From Eupeodes corollae (lineage: Eukaryota > Arthropoda > Insecta > Diptera > Syrphidae), in contig NC_079148.1 in assembly GCF_945859685.1 (NCBI RefSeq), forward strand, positions 2,852,001 to 2,916,000: 64,000 nucleotides of DNA, given 5' to 3'. The notes beneath the pieces were generated by a model, which worked only from the letters and a program-made list of their open reading frames with translations, had not been told where the DNA came from and did not search any database. Numbering within the stretch: the stretch's first letter is position 1; every line of letters begins with the position of its first letter. The position numbers and the translations under genes were made by a program. This document shows, one piece after another, positions 47,001 to 56,208 of the stretch.

Positions 47001-48255
47001 TTTACAGTACGGTCGAAGCTGAGCGAAAGTGTTCTGATGGGAATTTTTGAAAAGCGCAAACGTAACGAATAAAGTAGGGATTAAGCTAGTTATTTCACTA
47101 GAGCATTATCTGTTAAAAAGGCTACAAGAAGTGTGAGCGACGATGTGTAACGACGGTGTTCGAGTGTTATTATTGTCACCTATCTTGAAAAACTCTTCTT
47201 TAAGGCTTCAGTAAGTTGCTGGAGCAACAGGCTAGAGATGAGAGTTATACCCAACTTTTTAACATAGTTAGGTTTTATAAATTTTAGCTAGATGAGAAGA
47301 GAAAAATGTCTTGCATCGTCTAAAAAAATTCAAACATCTTTCGGCGTTTTTGGCAATATCGTGTATGTGATCGTATCGAAGGATTTAGTTAGTTATTGAT
47401 TAACACACCTGGAGTATCGAGATGTTCAGTTTAATTGATTCATATGCCACTCAGACACCAACAAAAGTAACTTACCTTTTTGGGCATTCTGTGCACTGGT
47501 ATGGTATGCTTGGAGTGGTTGTTGGGCTTTCTTCTGTGGGTAAAGATTTTATCTTTTTTAAGTTTTCTGGTCTGTTGACTTTTATTTTTGAAATCTACAA
47601 ACAAAAAAGTATTCGTTTTGGTTTATAAAAAGATCTCATGTATGGTCTTTGGGTCTAAAGATTTACCCGACTCTTTTCTGTAGCATTGTCATTGACGTCT
47701 AAGTTGTGTGCTTCATGAAACTGTTGTTCATTTTCAATGTCAACATTCAATTTGGGTTCGACAGTAACAATTTCGAATGTAACATTCTCAGTGCCACCAT
47801 CCTCCAATTTAACAATGCTCTCTACATAAGCATTAGGAATCTAAAATCACCATTCATTGATTTATTAGTACTTCTTTGAGGCATGATAACATTCGGCACT
47901 TACTTGACAACAAATATTGGAATCAAAACCTGGTTCAGGTTTTATGCATTGTCCATTACTGTCCTCTTCCAGATCCTCTAGATTTTCCAATTTGTATACT
48001 TCACCAATAAGTTCAGCTTCTTCGATGAATCGAAAATCACTTTCGCATTCATCTTCTTCGGAATCTAGAGGTTCACTGAATTTAAGGCTTATTTTACAAG
48101 TTTCGCATTTAACAGCGTTAAAATCGTTTAGCTCCTGTAAGAAGTAAGTAAGAAGTTTGTGTAAGACGAATTCAATGTTCATTAAAAAAAATAAGGAAGG
48201 ACTCTTTTCGTTTTGTTGAACTTACATCGCAGTTATTGCAACGAACTTCAGTCAT
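44008..48255 (-). CDS. C2H2 zinc-finger protein with N-terminal CxxC pair (paralogue 2)
   Basis: Minus-strand exons: 48255-48226, 48134-47904, 47840-47667, about 47533 (or 47552)-47476, 45402-44689 and 44632-44008, for about 610 residues. Exon 1 is again ten codons (MTEVRCNNCD) and with exon 2 gives C-x2-C-x10-C-x2-C. The acidic block FRFIEEAELIGEVYKLENLED and the SUMO-type CIKPEPG follow. Fingers include YQCTECPK split from SFKRKATLKAH by an intron, CDICKTIL, CNICNEKY (also split), and four tandem fingers ending in FAFNYTRADHERKCH. The border between exons 3 and 4 is uncertain. The better acceptor (47533) is out of phase with donor GG|GTAAAT; an upstream AG (start near 47552) or an earlier donor restores the frame. 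Intron 4 (2.1 kb) holds LINE relics. Confidence 0.82.
45403..47475 (-). other. Intron 4 of paralogue 2, LINE-filled
   Basis: Bounded by AAAAAG|GTAAGT and TTCTTAAAG|TTTT. It carries a decayed LINE (about 45640-46550), a second, partial copy of its 3' part (about 46600-46800) and a dispersed repeat near 47310-47465. Confidence 0.7.
45640..46800 (+). pseudogene. LINE relic, 3' part present twice
   Basis: FHLLFIDFKKTLDSL near 45740 is a damaged RT motif A, and LGYADDR near 45905 keeps the YADD box. The stretch 46020-46140 ('cataagctaaaaacttttgtaaatagat...gagaactgg...cctatcaacatcgtta') recurs, diverged, at 46640-46775. So either the element was tandemly duplicated or two copies inserted side by side. 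Confidence 0.6.
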
Positions 48256-48804
48256 TTTGAAGAGTTTAAGTTGTTTTTATGAATATCCATTCGTTGACGA
48301 GAGGAAGTTTATTTAGACTTGAGAAAACTCCAAAAAATTGAAAACAGTTTTCTTTCGTCAACAACATGCCATACAAAAAAGTTAACAAAATCAACCAAAG
48401 CAAACGCAAAACACAGAAGTCAAGTCAAGTGTCATTTCTTTAGTTGTGTTCGATTAAAAAATAAAAGCAGATTTGTGTGGATCTGTTGAGTTTTACATCA
48501 GAGCGATTTTATGCCTACGGATCTCGATCCAAAATATTACAATTTTTTGATGTAAGCTAGAAAAAATTCATATACTTTACTGAATGTTTATTTGACATTC
48601 ATACTTATGTAAAAATGTCAATGAGACATTGAAAAACATATGTCAATGGTGGCTACGAATTACATCGTACATTGCCATTTGTTAGCTTAGTTTCTAATGC
48701 TTCAAGAGTTGCTGGTTTGTCAGAAGAGGCGTAAACTCAGACGAATGAGAGTTAACCAGTATCACTTCTGTAAAATAAATTTTGCAACAAATTGAAGATA
48801 AAGT
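48256..48804. other. 5' flank of paralogue 2
   Basis: No gene is seen between the start codon of paralogue 2 and the hAT element. It presumably contains that gene's promoter. The last eight bases are the hAT target duplication GATAAAGT. Confidence 0.5.
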
Positions 48805-49074
48805 CAGTGTTGCCAACATAGGGGATTTTCCACTAAATCTGGTGGTTTTGGCTTGCTTTTTAGCGGACAAATATTGACTTTAGTGGCTAGTGGATTTGTC
48901 TAGTGGAATTTAAGAATTTAGTATTTCTTTTCTCAAATATTGGAACGACGACTATGAACTCCACTCGTATCGTTTTTGGAGTTTAATTCCATCGTGCAGC
49001 AACACTCTTTCATCTAGTGTCAAAAGGAAATAAATCCAAGCCACAAACTCTTTAATAAAAAATGGCAGTAAATT

Positions 49075-49116
49075 ATCGGGGATTCCCCGTCGATTCCTCG
49101 ACGGGGAATCCCCGAT
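49075..49116. repeat. Perfect 19-bp hairpin
   Basis: ATCGGGGATTCCCCGTCGA, a 4-base loop TTCC, then the exact complement, ending at 49116. The left arm is itself partly palindromic (GGGGATTCCCC). It lies in the hAT element just upstream of its first coding fragment. Confidence 0.9.
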
Positions 49117-49202
49117 GTTCTCGCTCAAGTCTCAATTTTCGTTCGAGCTCAGTGAGTTGGTGTCGATGGTTTTGTTTGTTTCGTGTTTCGTCATTAATAA
49201 CC

Positions 49203-49824
49203 ATGCCAAAACCACAATATTCACAAAAGTTTCGGAATTCTTGGCTTCAAGACCCACATTTAAAAGATTGGCTTCAAGTAATTGAAAGTACTGCTGGTCA
49301 AGTACCGAAATGCAAGTTTTGTGGAACGATTTTACGGAGTCACTATGGAGATATAAAAACACATGGGATGTCGAAAAAGCATCAACAAAATATGAAGGTA
49401 ACCGGATGTTTCATAATTATTTCGTTCGGTAGTCATAGTCATGGAAATATTTTTATTATTATTTTATTATTTTATACAGTATATTGGTTGATGAGTCTAC
49501 AGATATTGCAATACAGAAATACCTTGGAGTCATTATAATTTATTACAGTATTAGATACCAAAAAATAGTATCTACCTATCTAGACCTTGCTGAACTAACT
49601 GAGTGCAATGCTGAAGGTATTATCACTGCTATCAAGAAGACACTAAAACGATTTGATCTGCGACTTGATAACTTAATGGAAATTGGAACAGACAATGCTT
49701 CTGTAATGGTTGGCGTAAATAATGGGGTCTATACTAAATTGAAAGAAGAAGTATCACACTTAGTTTTGGTACGTTGTTTATGTCACTCTTTGCAACTGGC
49801 TGTTTCAGTTGCGGCCAAGCGATG
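49203..49824 (+). pseudogene. hAT transposase remnant
   Basis: Two fragments in different frames. 49203-49400 encodes MPKPQYSQKFRNSWLQDP and a BED-type finger, CKFCGTIL...HGMSKKH. 49470-49824 encodes VDESTDIAIQKYLGVIIIYY, IGTDNASVMVGVN and VRCLCHSLQLAVS, the first-Asp region and CxxH segment of the hAT catalytic core. The DNA-binding-to-catalytic linker and the whole C-terminal half, with the last Glu and the dimerisation domain, are missing. Non-functional. Confidence 0.88.
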
Positions 49825-50408
49825 ACTTATTAATATAATTTCATTATTTTTGTTACATAATGTGTAATTTTAATGTTATTTCTCCAATAAACGTATCTTT
49901 TAAATATTGTTTTCTTTCGCGATGAACAAAAATTTGCTAAAAATAAAGTTGGTGGAAAAATTAGCGATTTTTTAAACTGGCGTGAGTTTTGTTAGTGGAT
50001 TTCTGGTGGTTTCAGAGGTAGCTTCTGGTGGGTAGCTTGATACTTTGGTGGCAACACTGGATAAAGTGTGCATAAAAAAGTTGCAAGGTTAGTTTCTTCC
50101 TCATTTTGAAATAAATAAGGACTAAATATTTCACTTCTCATTTTCAAATAAATCTAAATCTGGCCACCTGTCCAGATATGCGAGTTATATTTACGCTTTG
50201 GACAAATAAAGACTTTGTTTCATAGTGTATATTGAGCTGTCAAAATTTAGCGGGCTGATAAATTTGTCGGTACATTTATTTTGAGTTGAAAGATTTATTG
50301 AAGGTCCTAGAAAAAGGGGGAATAGTTAGAGTTGAATCTCCTCACATAATTTGTTTTCACAGTTAAAAATGATATTTCGAATATAAATACAAATACATAT
50401 TACCAATG

Positions 50409-50729
50409 ACATATTAGATATGGATTGCTAGTCGATACTAATTCTTATACAACATTCCCTCAAAAGAAATATCTCTTGTATTGTAGGTTTGGTGCAAAAA
50501 TTATAATTAATATTTAAACGTCATCTATTGTTTTTTGCTTCAATTTTTTTTATTGTAAAAAAAACTAAGAACATATGTATGATTAAAGAGATTGGTTAAA
50601 TAAACAAAATACAAAAATCAAGTTCAATAGGTTCTCCATATTTCCGCTGAACTTACAGAAGGGCTAGTAGCTTTAAGGAATATATAAAAACAATGCGAAG
50701 TTGGCTACTAGCAGTCCATATCTAGTAGT
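50409..50729. mobile_element. MITE family B, about 320 bp
   Basis: The left end ATATTAGATATGGATTGCTAGT and the complement of the right end, CTACTAGATATGGACTGCTAGT, are inverted repeats with a few mismatches. They share ATGGACTGCTAGT with the larger family B element at 19158-20671, and the following 'agccaacttc' is also shared. Non-coding. Confidence 0.6.
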
Positions 50730-50827
50730 TCAATGGCTTCATTACTAATTCTTCGGATGAAATGCTCTATGAACGATTATTTCCCGATTTAAATATGTTA
50801 CATTTATTAGTATGCTATCTTTAATTG

Positions 50828-51080
50828 GAGTCATACCCGCGGTGTGATGGTTAGTGCGTAGGGCTGTCATGCCCAAGGTTTCAATTGGATTATCGTCTAG
50901 AGAGTAATTCATGTCATAAAAAAGTAGTGTCTCAAACAAGCCGTTTAGATTTGGCATATAAACTGTAGGTCCTCTCCATCCTCAATATTACTCGCACACA
51001 GGAATGCTTGAGAGTTGTAAGCCACTCGTAAGGCAATAGTTCTCTAAAAGCTGTTGTTTCACTTAATTGTTTTATTTTAA
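50828..51080 (+). repeat. tRNA-derived SINE, degraded copy
   Basis: It starts TACCCGCGGTGTGATGGTTAG, then GTGCGTAGGGCTGTCATGCCC. The B box is damaged and about 60 bp of the body are deleted. The 3' part (AACTGTAGGTCCTCTCCAT, CTCGCACACAGGAATG, GAGAGTTGTAAGCCACT) is clear. Confidence 0.75.
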
Positions 51081-51205
51081 TCTTTTTATGGAACCTTTCT
51101 GCAAAGCGCAAATTTATCTCTTTGCATTAATATATTATATTCAAGATGGAGGTTGAAATTAAGATTCAATTTGTTCAAAGTTTAGCAATGGTTGGTTTCG
51201 CTTTC

Positions 51206-51361
51206 TGTTATAACCTTAAGTTTAAAATCAAGAAGTCTTTGAACGCGCCCATGTAACTACTAATGTGAATCTATTTTAATAAGAATAATAAAGTCAGTCG
51301 TGAAAAACATCCGTAGAGAACAGTTGTGTTTTTGTGTTAAATTGATGTATCGGCCACAACA
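51206..51361 (+). repeat. 5' LTR of the gypsy element
   Basis: Starts TGTTATAACCTTAAG and ends GGCCACAACA. It contains AATAATAAAGTC (poly(A)-type signal) in its middle. By eye it is identical base for base to 55714-55869. Confidence 0.93.
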
Positions 51362-51451
51362 AATTGGCGACGAAAATTGGATAAAAAAGGAGTGCGTTTT
51401 TTTTTTTTGTTCTTAAAAAAGAGAAAGAACAAACTATTATAATTTATAACT

Positions 51452-54400
51452 ATGGCTCAAGCATTCCAAGCTGCTTTCTGCGTCGAAACATTCGACAAGA
51501 ATAAAACGAAGTGGAGTCGCTGGGTGAGTCGACTCGAAGGTGCTTTCGGTTTGTTTCATGTGCTGGAGGCACAGAAGAGAGACTTTCTCCTCCATTTTAT
51601 GGGTTCGGAAACCTACGATATATTATGCGACAAGTTATCACCTGCGCAGCCAAATGACAAAACGTTTAAAGACATCGTCGAATTATTGGAACAGCACTTC
51701 AACCCGGATCCTTTGGAGATCGTCGAAAACAATAAATTCCATTTGCGGAAGCAACAGGAGGGGGAGAATGTCTGCGAATTTCTCGTTAACCTAAGAAGAC
51801 TGGCGGCATCATGTAATTTTGGTGAGTACCTTCTTACGGCTCTTCGAAATCAATTCGTTTTCGGACTCAAATCAAAAGTTATGCAAAACCGATGCCTGGA
51901 ACAGAGAAAATTAACATTGGAAATGGCACTTGATATTGCGAAAGGCATCGAGTTATCCGAAGAAGGTGGTGTAGTGCTCGGAAATGTTCAGGATGTTACA
52001 TCGGCAGTGAACAAAATAACGACGAACAAGTCGAGACAGGGTTTGTCTGGTAACGGGATCGGTTATTCTCAAATACATCCTAATGATACAAATACAAATA
52101 AAAATAAATATGGTAGTAGTAGGCCTATTCACAATGTTAGAAATGGTGGAAATAAATGTTTTCGATGTGGTGAATTGCACTTAGCTACAAATTGCAAGCA
52201 TTATAATTCGGTGTGTTCATATTGCAAAAAAAAAGGTCATTTAAGAAGAGTTTGTTTTTCTTTGAATAAAAATAGTGATAATTTTGCAAATTATGTTGAA
52301 ATTAATGAAAACGAAAATGAAATAAACCAAATTGAGAGTATTTTTCAAATAAATGAAATAACAAAAAATAATGACGATGGACTTTTTGCAAAAATGTACA
52401 TTAATAATATAAATGTAACTTTTGAAGTCGATACTGGTTCGAAATTCACAATTATGTCCATGGAAAATTTTAAAAACATCATACCAAATAAAGTAATCGA
52501 AAAACCTGATATTGTAATGAAAAGTTTTACAGGCAACAATGTAGGAATTTTAGGATTCTGTACTGTTGATGTTAGATACAAAAATATAATGTATAAATTA
52601 AAACTTTATTTGACTTCTATTTCTAAACATCCTTTATTAGGGAGACAATGGGTAAGAGCACTAAACATAAATCTAAACGAATTGGCAGGTATAAGTTATA
52701 ATGCTCTTGATTCAAATAATATTAACAAAATTAATTCAGACGATACCTCAACTGACGATACAGTTTTGATTGATAAAATTAAAAAAAAATTTCCTAACCT
52801 TTTTGAAACCTCTTTAGGTAAAATTCCAAACTTTCAGGCTAAATTAAACATTAAAGCTAACGCGAAACCAGTATTTGTAAGGCATAGATCTATACCATTT
52901 GCTATAAGAGAAGGGGTAGAACTGGAAATTAACAAGATGGTAAACGATGGTATCTTGGAAAAAGTAAATGCTAGTGCATGGGCGACACCGATTGTTCCAA
53001 TAAGGAAAACTAATAACCAGATAAGACTGTGTGGCGATTACAAAGTCACGATTAACCCGTGTTTGATAGTTGATGAGCATCCTCTGCCAACAATTGAAGA
53101 GTTATTTGCATCAATTAGCGGAGGAAATAAATTTTCAAAAATTGATTTGACCAAGGCTTATCTGCAATTAGAAGTCAACGAGGAATGTCGAGATTATTTG
53201 ACCTTAAGTACACATAAAGGTTTATATAGACCAACAAGACTAATGTATGGCATCTCATCAGCGCCAGCTATTTGGCAACGATATATGGAGGAATTATTGA
53301 GCGATATTCCTGGAGTATCCATTTTCATCGATGATGTCAAGATAACTGGCCGGGATAATGAAGAACATTTGGACAGATTGTTTCAAGTTTTGAGTCGTCT
53401 CGATAAAAACAACATGCGTATCAATGTAAACAAGTGTCAATTCTTTCAAGATAAAATCGAATATGTCGGATACGAAATCGATAAAAACGGTATTCATAAA
53501 ACAAAGAATAAAATCGAAGCCATTGATCAGATGCCAGTACCAGAAAACAAGGACCAAGTGAGATCATACGTAGGGTTAGTAAACTACTACGGAAGATTTT
53601 TCAAAAATCTAAGTACAACTCTTTATCCGATAAACGATTTACTTAAGAAAAATGTACCATTTGTTTGGAATAAAAGCTGCCAAACTGCTTTTGACAAAAT
53701 CAAAATGGAAATGCAAACCGATAACTTTTTAACACATTACAATCCAAAACTTAAATTGCTTTTAGCCACAGACGCTTCACCATACGGTGTAGGAGCTGTT
53801 CTCAGCCATGAATTCCCGGATGGAACAGAAAAGCCAATAATGTACGCCTCTCAGACGTTGACACCTACCCAACAGAAGTACAGTCAGATTGATAAAGAGG
53901 CTTATGCTATCACGTATGGAGTGAAGAGATTCTACCAATACGTATATGGCCGGAAGTTCACTCTTGTAACAGACAACAAGCCAGTTTCCCAGATTTTTTC
54001 CCCTAAAAAGGGAATGCCAGTTTTATCGGCAACACGCATGCAACATTATGCAGCTTATCTTCAATGCTTTGATTATGATATAGTTTTTAGAAGAACTGAA
54101 GATCATTGCAACGCAGATGCAATGTCAAGATTGCCTATCAAAAAAATATCAAAATTTACAATGGATGAGGCTGATGTATTGGAAATATCACAAATCGAAA
54201 ATTTACCGTTGACAGTGGACGAACTGGGAAAAGCAACTATTAATAATGATAATGTGAAGGTTTTAGTACAAGGTTTAAGAACGGGAAGAATTGTAGAACC
54301 AAAATACAGATTTGGAATTGACCAAAACGAGTTCACATTACAGCAAAATTGTATCATGCGAGGGATGCGAGTGTTCATTCCTGAAACTCTCCGTAAACGG

Positions 54401-55540
54401 GTTCTTAGCGAGCTGCATGCATCACACTTCGGGGCAACTAGAATGAAATCTCTAGCGAGAAGTTATTGCTGGTGGGAAAGGATCGATAGTGATATAGAAG
54501 ATTTGGTAAAAAACTGTCCGGACTGTCAACGAATAAGAAGCAATCCTCCTAAAACTTCCGTGCATTGTTGGGAAGCACCCACTGAACCTTTCCAAAGAGT
54601 ACACATTGATTTTGCAGGTCCATTTCTCGGTAAGCTTTTTTTTATTTTAGTCGATGCTTACTCAAAATGGCCAGAAGTTTTTGTAATTCCAAACATGACG
54701 ACAGATACAACTATAACCACCTGTAGGAATATTTTCAGCCGTTTTGGTATACCGTCGGTTTTAGTTAGCGATCACGGGGTTCAATTTACAAATTACAAAT
54801 TCAAAGAATTCTTGAAGATGAACGGAATCGTGCACAAAATGGGAGCGCCATACCACCCTGCAACTAACGGCCAGGCAGAACGTTACGTGCAAACAATTAA
54901 ACAAAAATTAAAAACATTAGGACCGGACACGACAGATTTAAATACCGAATTATGCAGAATCCTTTTGGACTACAGAAAGATGGTTCATCCTGCGACAGGA
55001 AAATCGCCCTCTATGATGGTATTCGGACGCGAAATTAGATCCAGAATTGATTGCATGATACCATTTAGGTGTTTCAATTCAATCGAAGCTAAGAGGGGAA
55101 GATCACTTGAAGAAAATGACAGAGTTGCTGTGCGTGAATACCTCGACCGTGGAGTAAAGTGGAGATTTGGACAAATCATAAGAAAGCTAGGACTTCTTCA
55201 TTATTTAGTAAGACTTGATGATAATCGTATTTGGAAACGCCACATTGACCAGATTCGCCAAATAGGCATAGATGTAAAAAATCAACAAACCTATGACGTT
55301 TCCAGAGAAGAACATCCTCCTTCACTTAACATTCAGCAACATGACAATGGTGGAGATATGCTTACAGATACTGAAACATCCGATAATAACATTTCAATGA
55401 ATAATGAAAAAAATCATCAAAACTGTACTGCTGGTGAAGGTATAAATGATGACTCAAATTGTAATCAAAATAAAAATGTAATTAAGATTTTACGAAGATC
55501 AAATCGTATTATTAAAGCACCAGATCGACTAGATATTTAA
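51452..55540 (+). CDS. Gag-Pol polyprotein of the Ty3/gypsy element
   Basis: A single 1362-residue frame without stops. Gag occupies about 1-235, beginning MAQAFQAAFCVETFDKNK. Two zinc knuckles follow, CFRCGELHLATNC and CSYCKKKGHLRRVC (residues 236-268). Protease has VDTGSKFTIM (about 326). Reverse transcriptase has FSKIDLTKAYLQLEV and the catalytic IFIDDVKI (about 626), with Phe instead of the usual Tyr. RNase H begins LLLATDASPYGVGAVLS (about 772). Integrase has an HHCC finger (HASHFG...CPDCQ, about 987-1026) and a DDE core: HIDFAGP (D~1053), VSDHGVQFTN (D~1106) and NGQAERYVQTIK (E~1142). Domain order PR-RT-RH-IN is gypsy, not copia or BEL. The integrase style resembles K02A2.6/mag-type elements; that clade call is tentative. 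Gag and Pol share one frame, so no frameshift signal is needed. Confidence 0.96.
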   Translation: MAQAFQAAFCVETFDKNKTKWSRWVSRLEGAFGLFHVLEAQKRDFLLHFMGSETYDILCDKLSPAQPNDKTFKDIVELLEQHFNPDPLEIVENNKFHLRKQQEGENVCEFLVNLRRLAASCNFGEYLLTALRNQFVFGLKSKVMQNRCLEQRKLTLEMALDIAKGIELSEEGGVVLGNVQDVTSAVNKITTNKSRQGLSGNGIGYSQIHPNDTNTNKNKYGSSRPIHNVRNGGNKCFRCGELHLATNCKHYNSVCSYCKKKGHLRRVCFSLNKNSDNFANYVEINENENEINQIESIFQINEITKNNDDGLFAKMYINNINVTFEVDTGSKFTIMSMENFKNIIPNKVIEKPDIVMKSFTGNNVGILGFCTVDVRYKNIMYKLKLYLTSISKHPLLGRQWVRALNINLNELAGISYNALDSNNINKINSDDTSTDDTVLIDKIKKKFPNLFETSLGKIPNFQAKLNIKANAKPVFVRHRSIPFAIREGVELEINKMVNDGILEKVNASAWATPIVPIRKTNNQIRLCGDYKVTINPCLIVDEHPLPTIEELFASISGGNKFSKIDLTKAYLQLEVNEECRDYLTLSTHKGLYRPTRLMYGISSAPAIWQRYMEELLSDIPGVSIFIDDVKITGRDNEEHLDRLFQVLSRLDKNNMRINVNKCQFFQDKIEYVGYEIDKNGIHKTKNKIEAIDQMPVPENKDQVRSYVGLVNYYGRFFKNLSTTLYPINDLLKKNVPFVWNKSCQTAFDKIKMEMQTDNFLTHYNPKLKLLLATDASPYGVGAVLSHEFPDGTEKPIMYASQTLTPTQQKYSQIDKEAYAITYGVKRFYQYVYGRKFTLVTDNKPVSQIFSPKKGMPVLSATRMQHYAAYLQCFDYDIVFRRTEDHCNADAMSRLPIKKISKFTMDEADVLEISQIENLPLTVDELGKATINNDNVKVLVQGLRTGRIVEPKYRFGIDQNEFTLQQNCIMRGMRVFIPETLRKRVLSELHASHFGATRMKSLARSYCWWERIDSDIEDLVKNCPDCQRIRSNPPKTSVHCWEAPTEPFQRVHIDFAGPFLGKLFFILVDAYSKWPEVFVIPNMTTDTTITTCRNIFSRFGIPSVLVSDHGVQFTNYKFKEFLKMNGIVHKMGAPYHPATNGQAERYVQTIKQKLKTLGPDTTDLNTELCRILLDYRKMVHPATGKSPSMMVFGREIRSRIDCMIPFRCFNSIEAKRGRSLEENDRVAVREYLDRGVKWRFGQIIRKLGLLHYLVRLDDNRIWKRHIDQIRQIGIDVKNQQTYDVSREEHPPSLNIQQHDNGGDMLTDTETSDNNISMNNEKNHQNCTAGEGINDDSNCNQNKNVIKILRRSNRIIKAPDRLDI

Positions 55541-55713
55541 GTTCCTAACTTTACATTTTCAAGCAATTATTATAAAAAAAAGTACATATGTTTATTTAAT
55601 TTAATTCTTAATTCTTCTCTTGTTGATTTAAATACAATGAAAAAATGTATCTCTATGTTTGTAACAATAACAAAATTATATACTATTTTTATTTTTTTTA
55701 AGGGGCGAAGAAC

Positions 55714-55869
55714 TGTTATAACCTTAAGTTTAAAATCAAGAAGTCTTTGAACGCGCCCATGTAACTACTAATGTGAATCTATTTTAATAAGAATAATAAA
55801 GTCAGTCGTGAAAAACATCCGTAGAGAACAGTTGTGTTTTTGTGTTAAATTGATGTATCGGCCACAACA
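55714..55869 (+). repeat. 3' LTR of the gypsy element
   Basis: Directly follows the polypurine tract and precedes the CTTTC target copy. Same 156 bases as the 5' LTR. Confidence 0.93.
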
Positions 55870-56208
55870 CTTTCATTTACAAAAAGTGTAATAAAGATTC
55901 AATTTCTTCAAGGCTCAGCAATCGTTGACTTCGCCATCATTTGCAAAAAGTGTAATTAAGCATTTGGATAATAAACACGACTCATCATTTATACGGTAAG
56001 GCAGTTCAATTCATTATAGGAAACTTCTAGAACCTGAAACGCCATCTTATCATATCGACATTCGAGTATAGTAGTAGTTCGAGTATCGACAAACTTAAAT
56101 TTGACAGATGCATGACCCTTTCATTTGACATGTTTTCATTCTGTTAGTACCGCGTTTTTAAATTAAATAAATAAAAAACACTAAATCTCAATATTTTCCT
56201 CTTTTACA
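55870..56208. other. 5' flank of Csl4
   Basis: Begins with the gypsy target copy and the rest of the 64-bp tandem repeat. The last 150 bases should hold the Csl4 promoter and 5' UTR. No core element is identified with confidence. Confidence 0.5.

Larger units (their letters stand above)
48805..50059 (+). mobile_element. hAT element, internally deleted, 8-bp target duplication
   Basis: The ends are CAGTGTTGCCAACATAG and, complemented on the right, CAGTGTTGCCACCAAAG. GATAAAGT flanks both sides exactly (48797-48804 and 50060-50067), the 8-bp duplication diagnostic of hAT. Subterminal 'ggtggttt', 'agtggatt' and 'tctggtgg' motifs are repeated at both ends. It is 1255 bp long, so most of a hAT transposase has been lost. 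Confidence 0.93.
50060..51205. other. Repeat-bearing intergenic stretch
   Basis: No gene. It holds a short MITE family B copy (50409-50729), a degraded SINE (50828-51080) and, at 51161-51205, the first part of a 64-bp tandem repeat that is interrupted by the gypsy element. Confidence 0.6.
51206..55869 (+). mobile_element. Ty3/gypsy LTR retrotransposon, intact
   Basis: 4664 bp with two 156-bp LTRs that read identical, each TG...CA (TGTTATAACC to CCACAACA). The 5-bp target duplication is CTTTC (51201-51205 and 55870-55874). A likely primer-binding site, TGGCGACGAAAATTGG, begins four bases after the left LTR (51365), resembling the tRNA-Arg-type sites of related elements. The polypurine tract AAGGGGCGAAGAAC abuts the right LTR (55700-55713). 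One uninterrupted gag-pol frame fills the interior, and there is no envelope gene. Identical LTRs imply a very recent insertion. Confidence 0.96.
51161..55957 (+). repeat. 64-bp tandem duplication split by the gypsy element
   Basis: AAGATTCAATTT opens unit 1 at 51161. That unit runs to 51205, is interrupted by the retrotransposon, and resumes after 55869 with ATTTACAAAAAGTGTAATA. Unit 2 (AAGATTCAATTTCTTCAAGG to CAAAAAGTGTAATT) is 55894-55957. The units are about 85% alike, so the duplication is older than the insertion. Confidence 0.75.

Noticed and set aside
49062..49538. 158-codon plus-strand frame
   Set aside because: Only its middle part (from 49203) matches a BED-type hAT segment. The start lies in the hairpin and the end runs into the deletion junction, so it was annotated as a pseudogene fragment instead.
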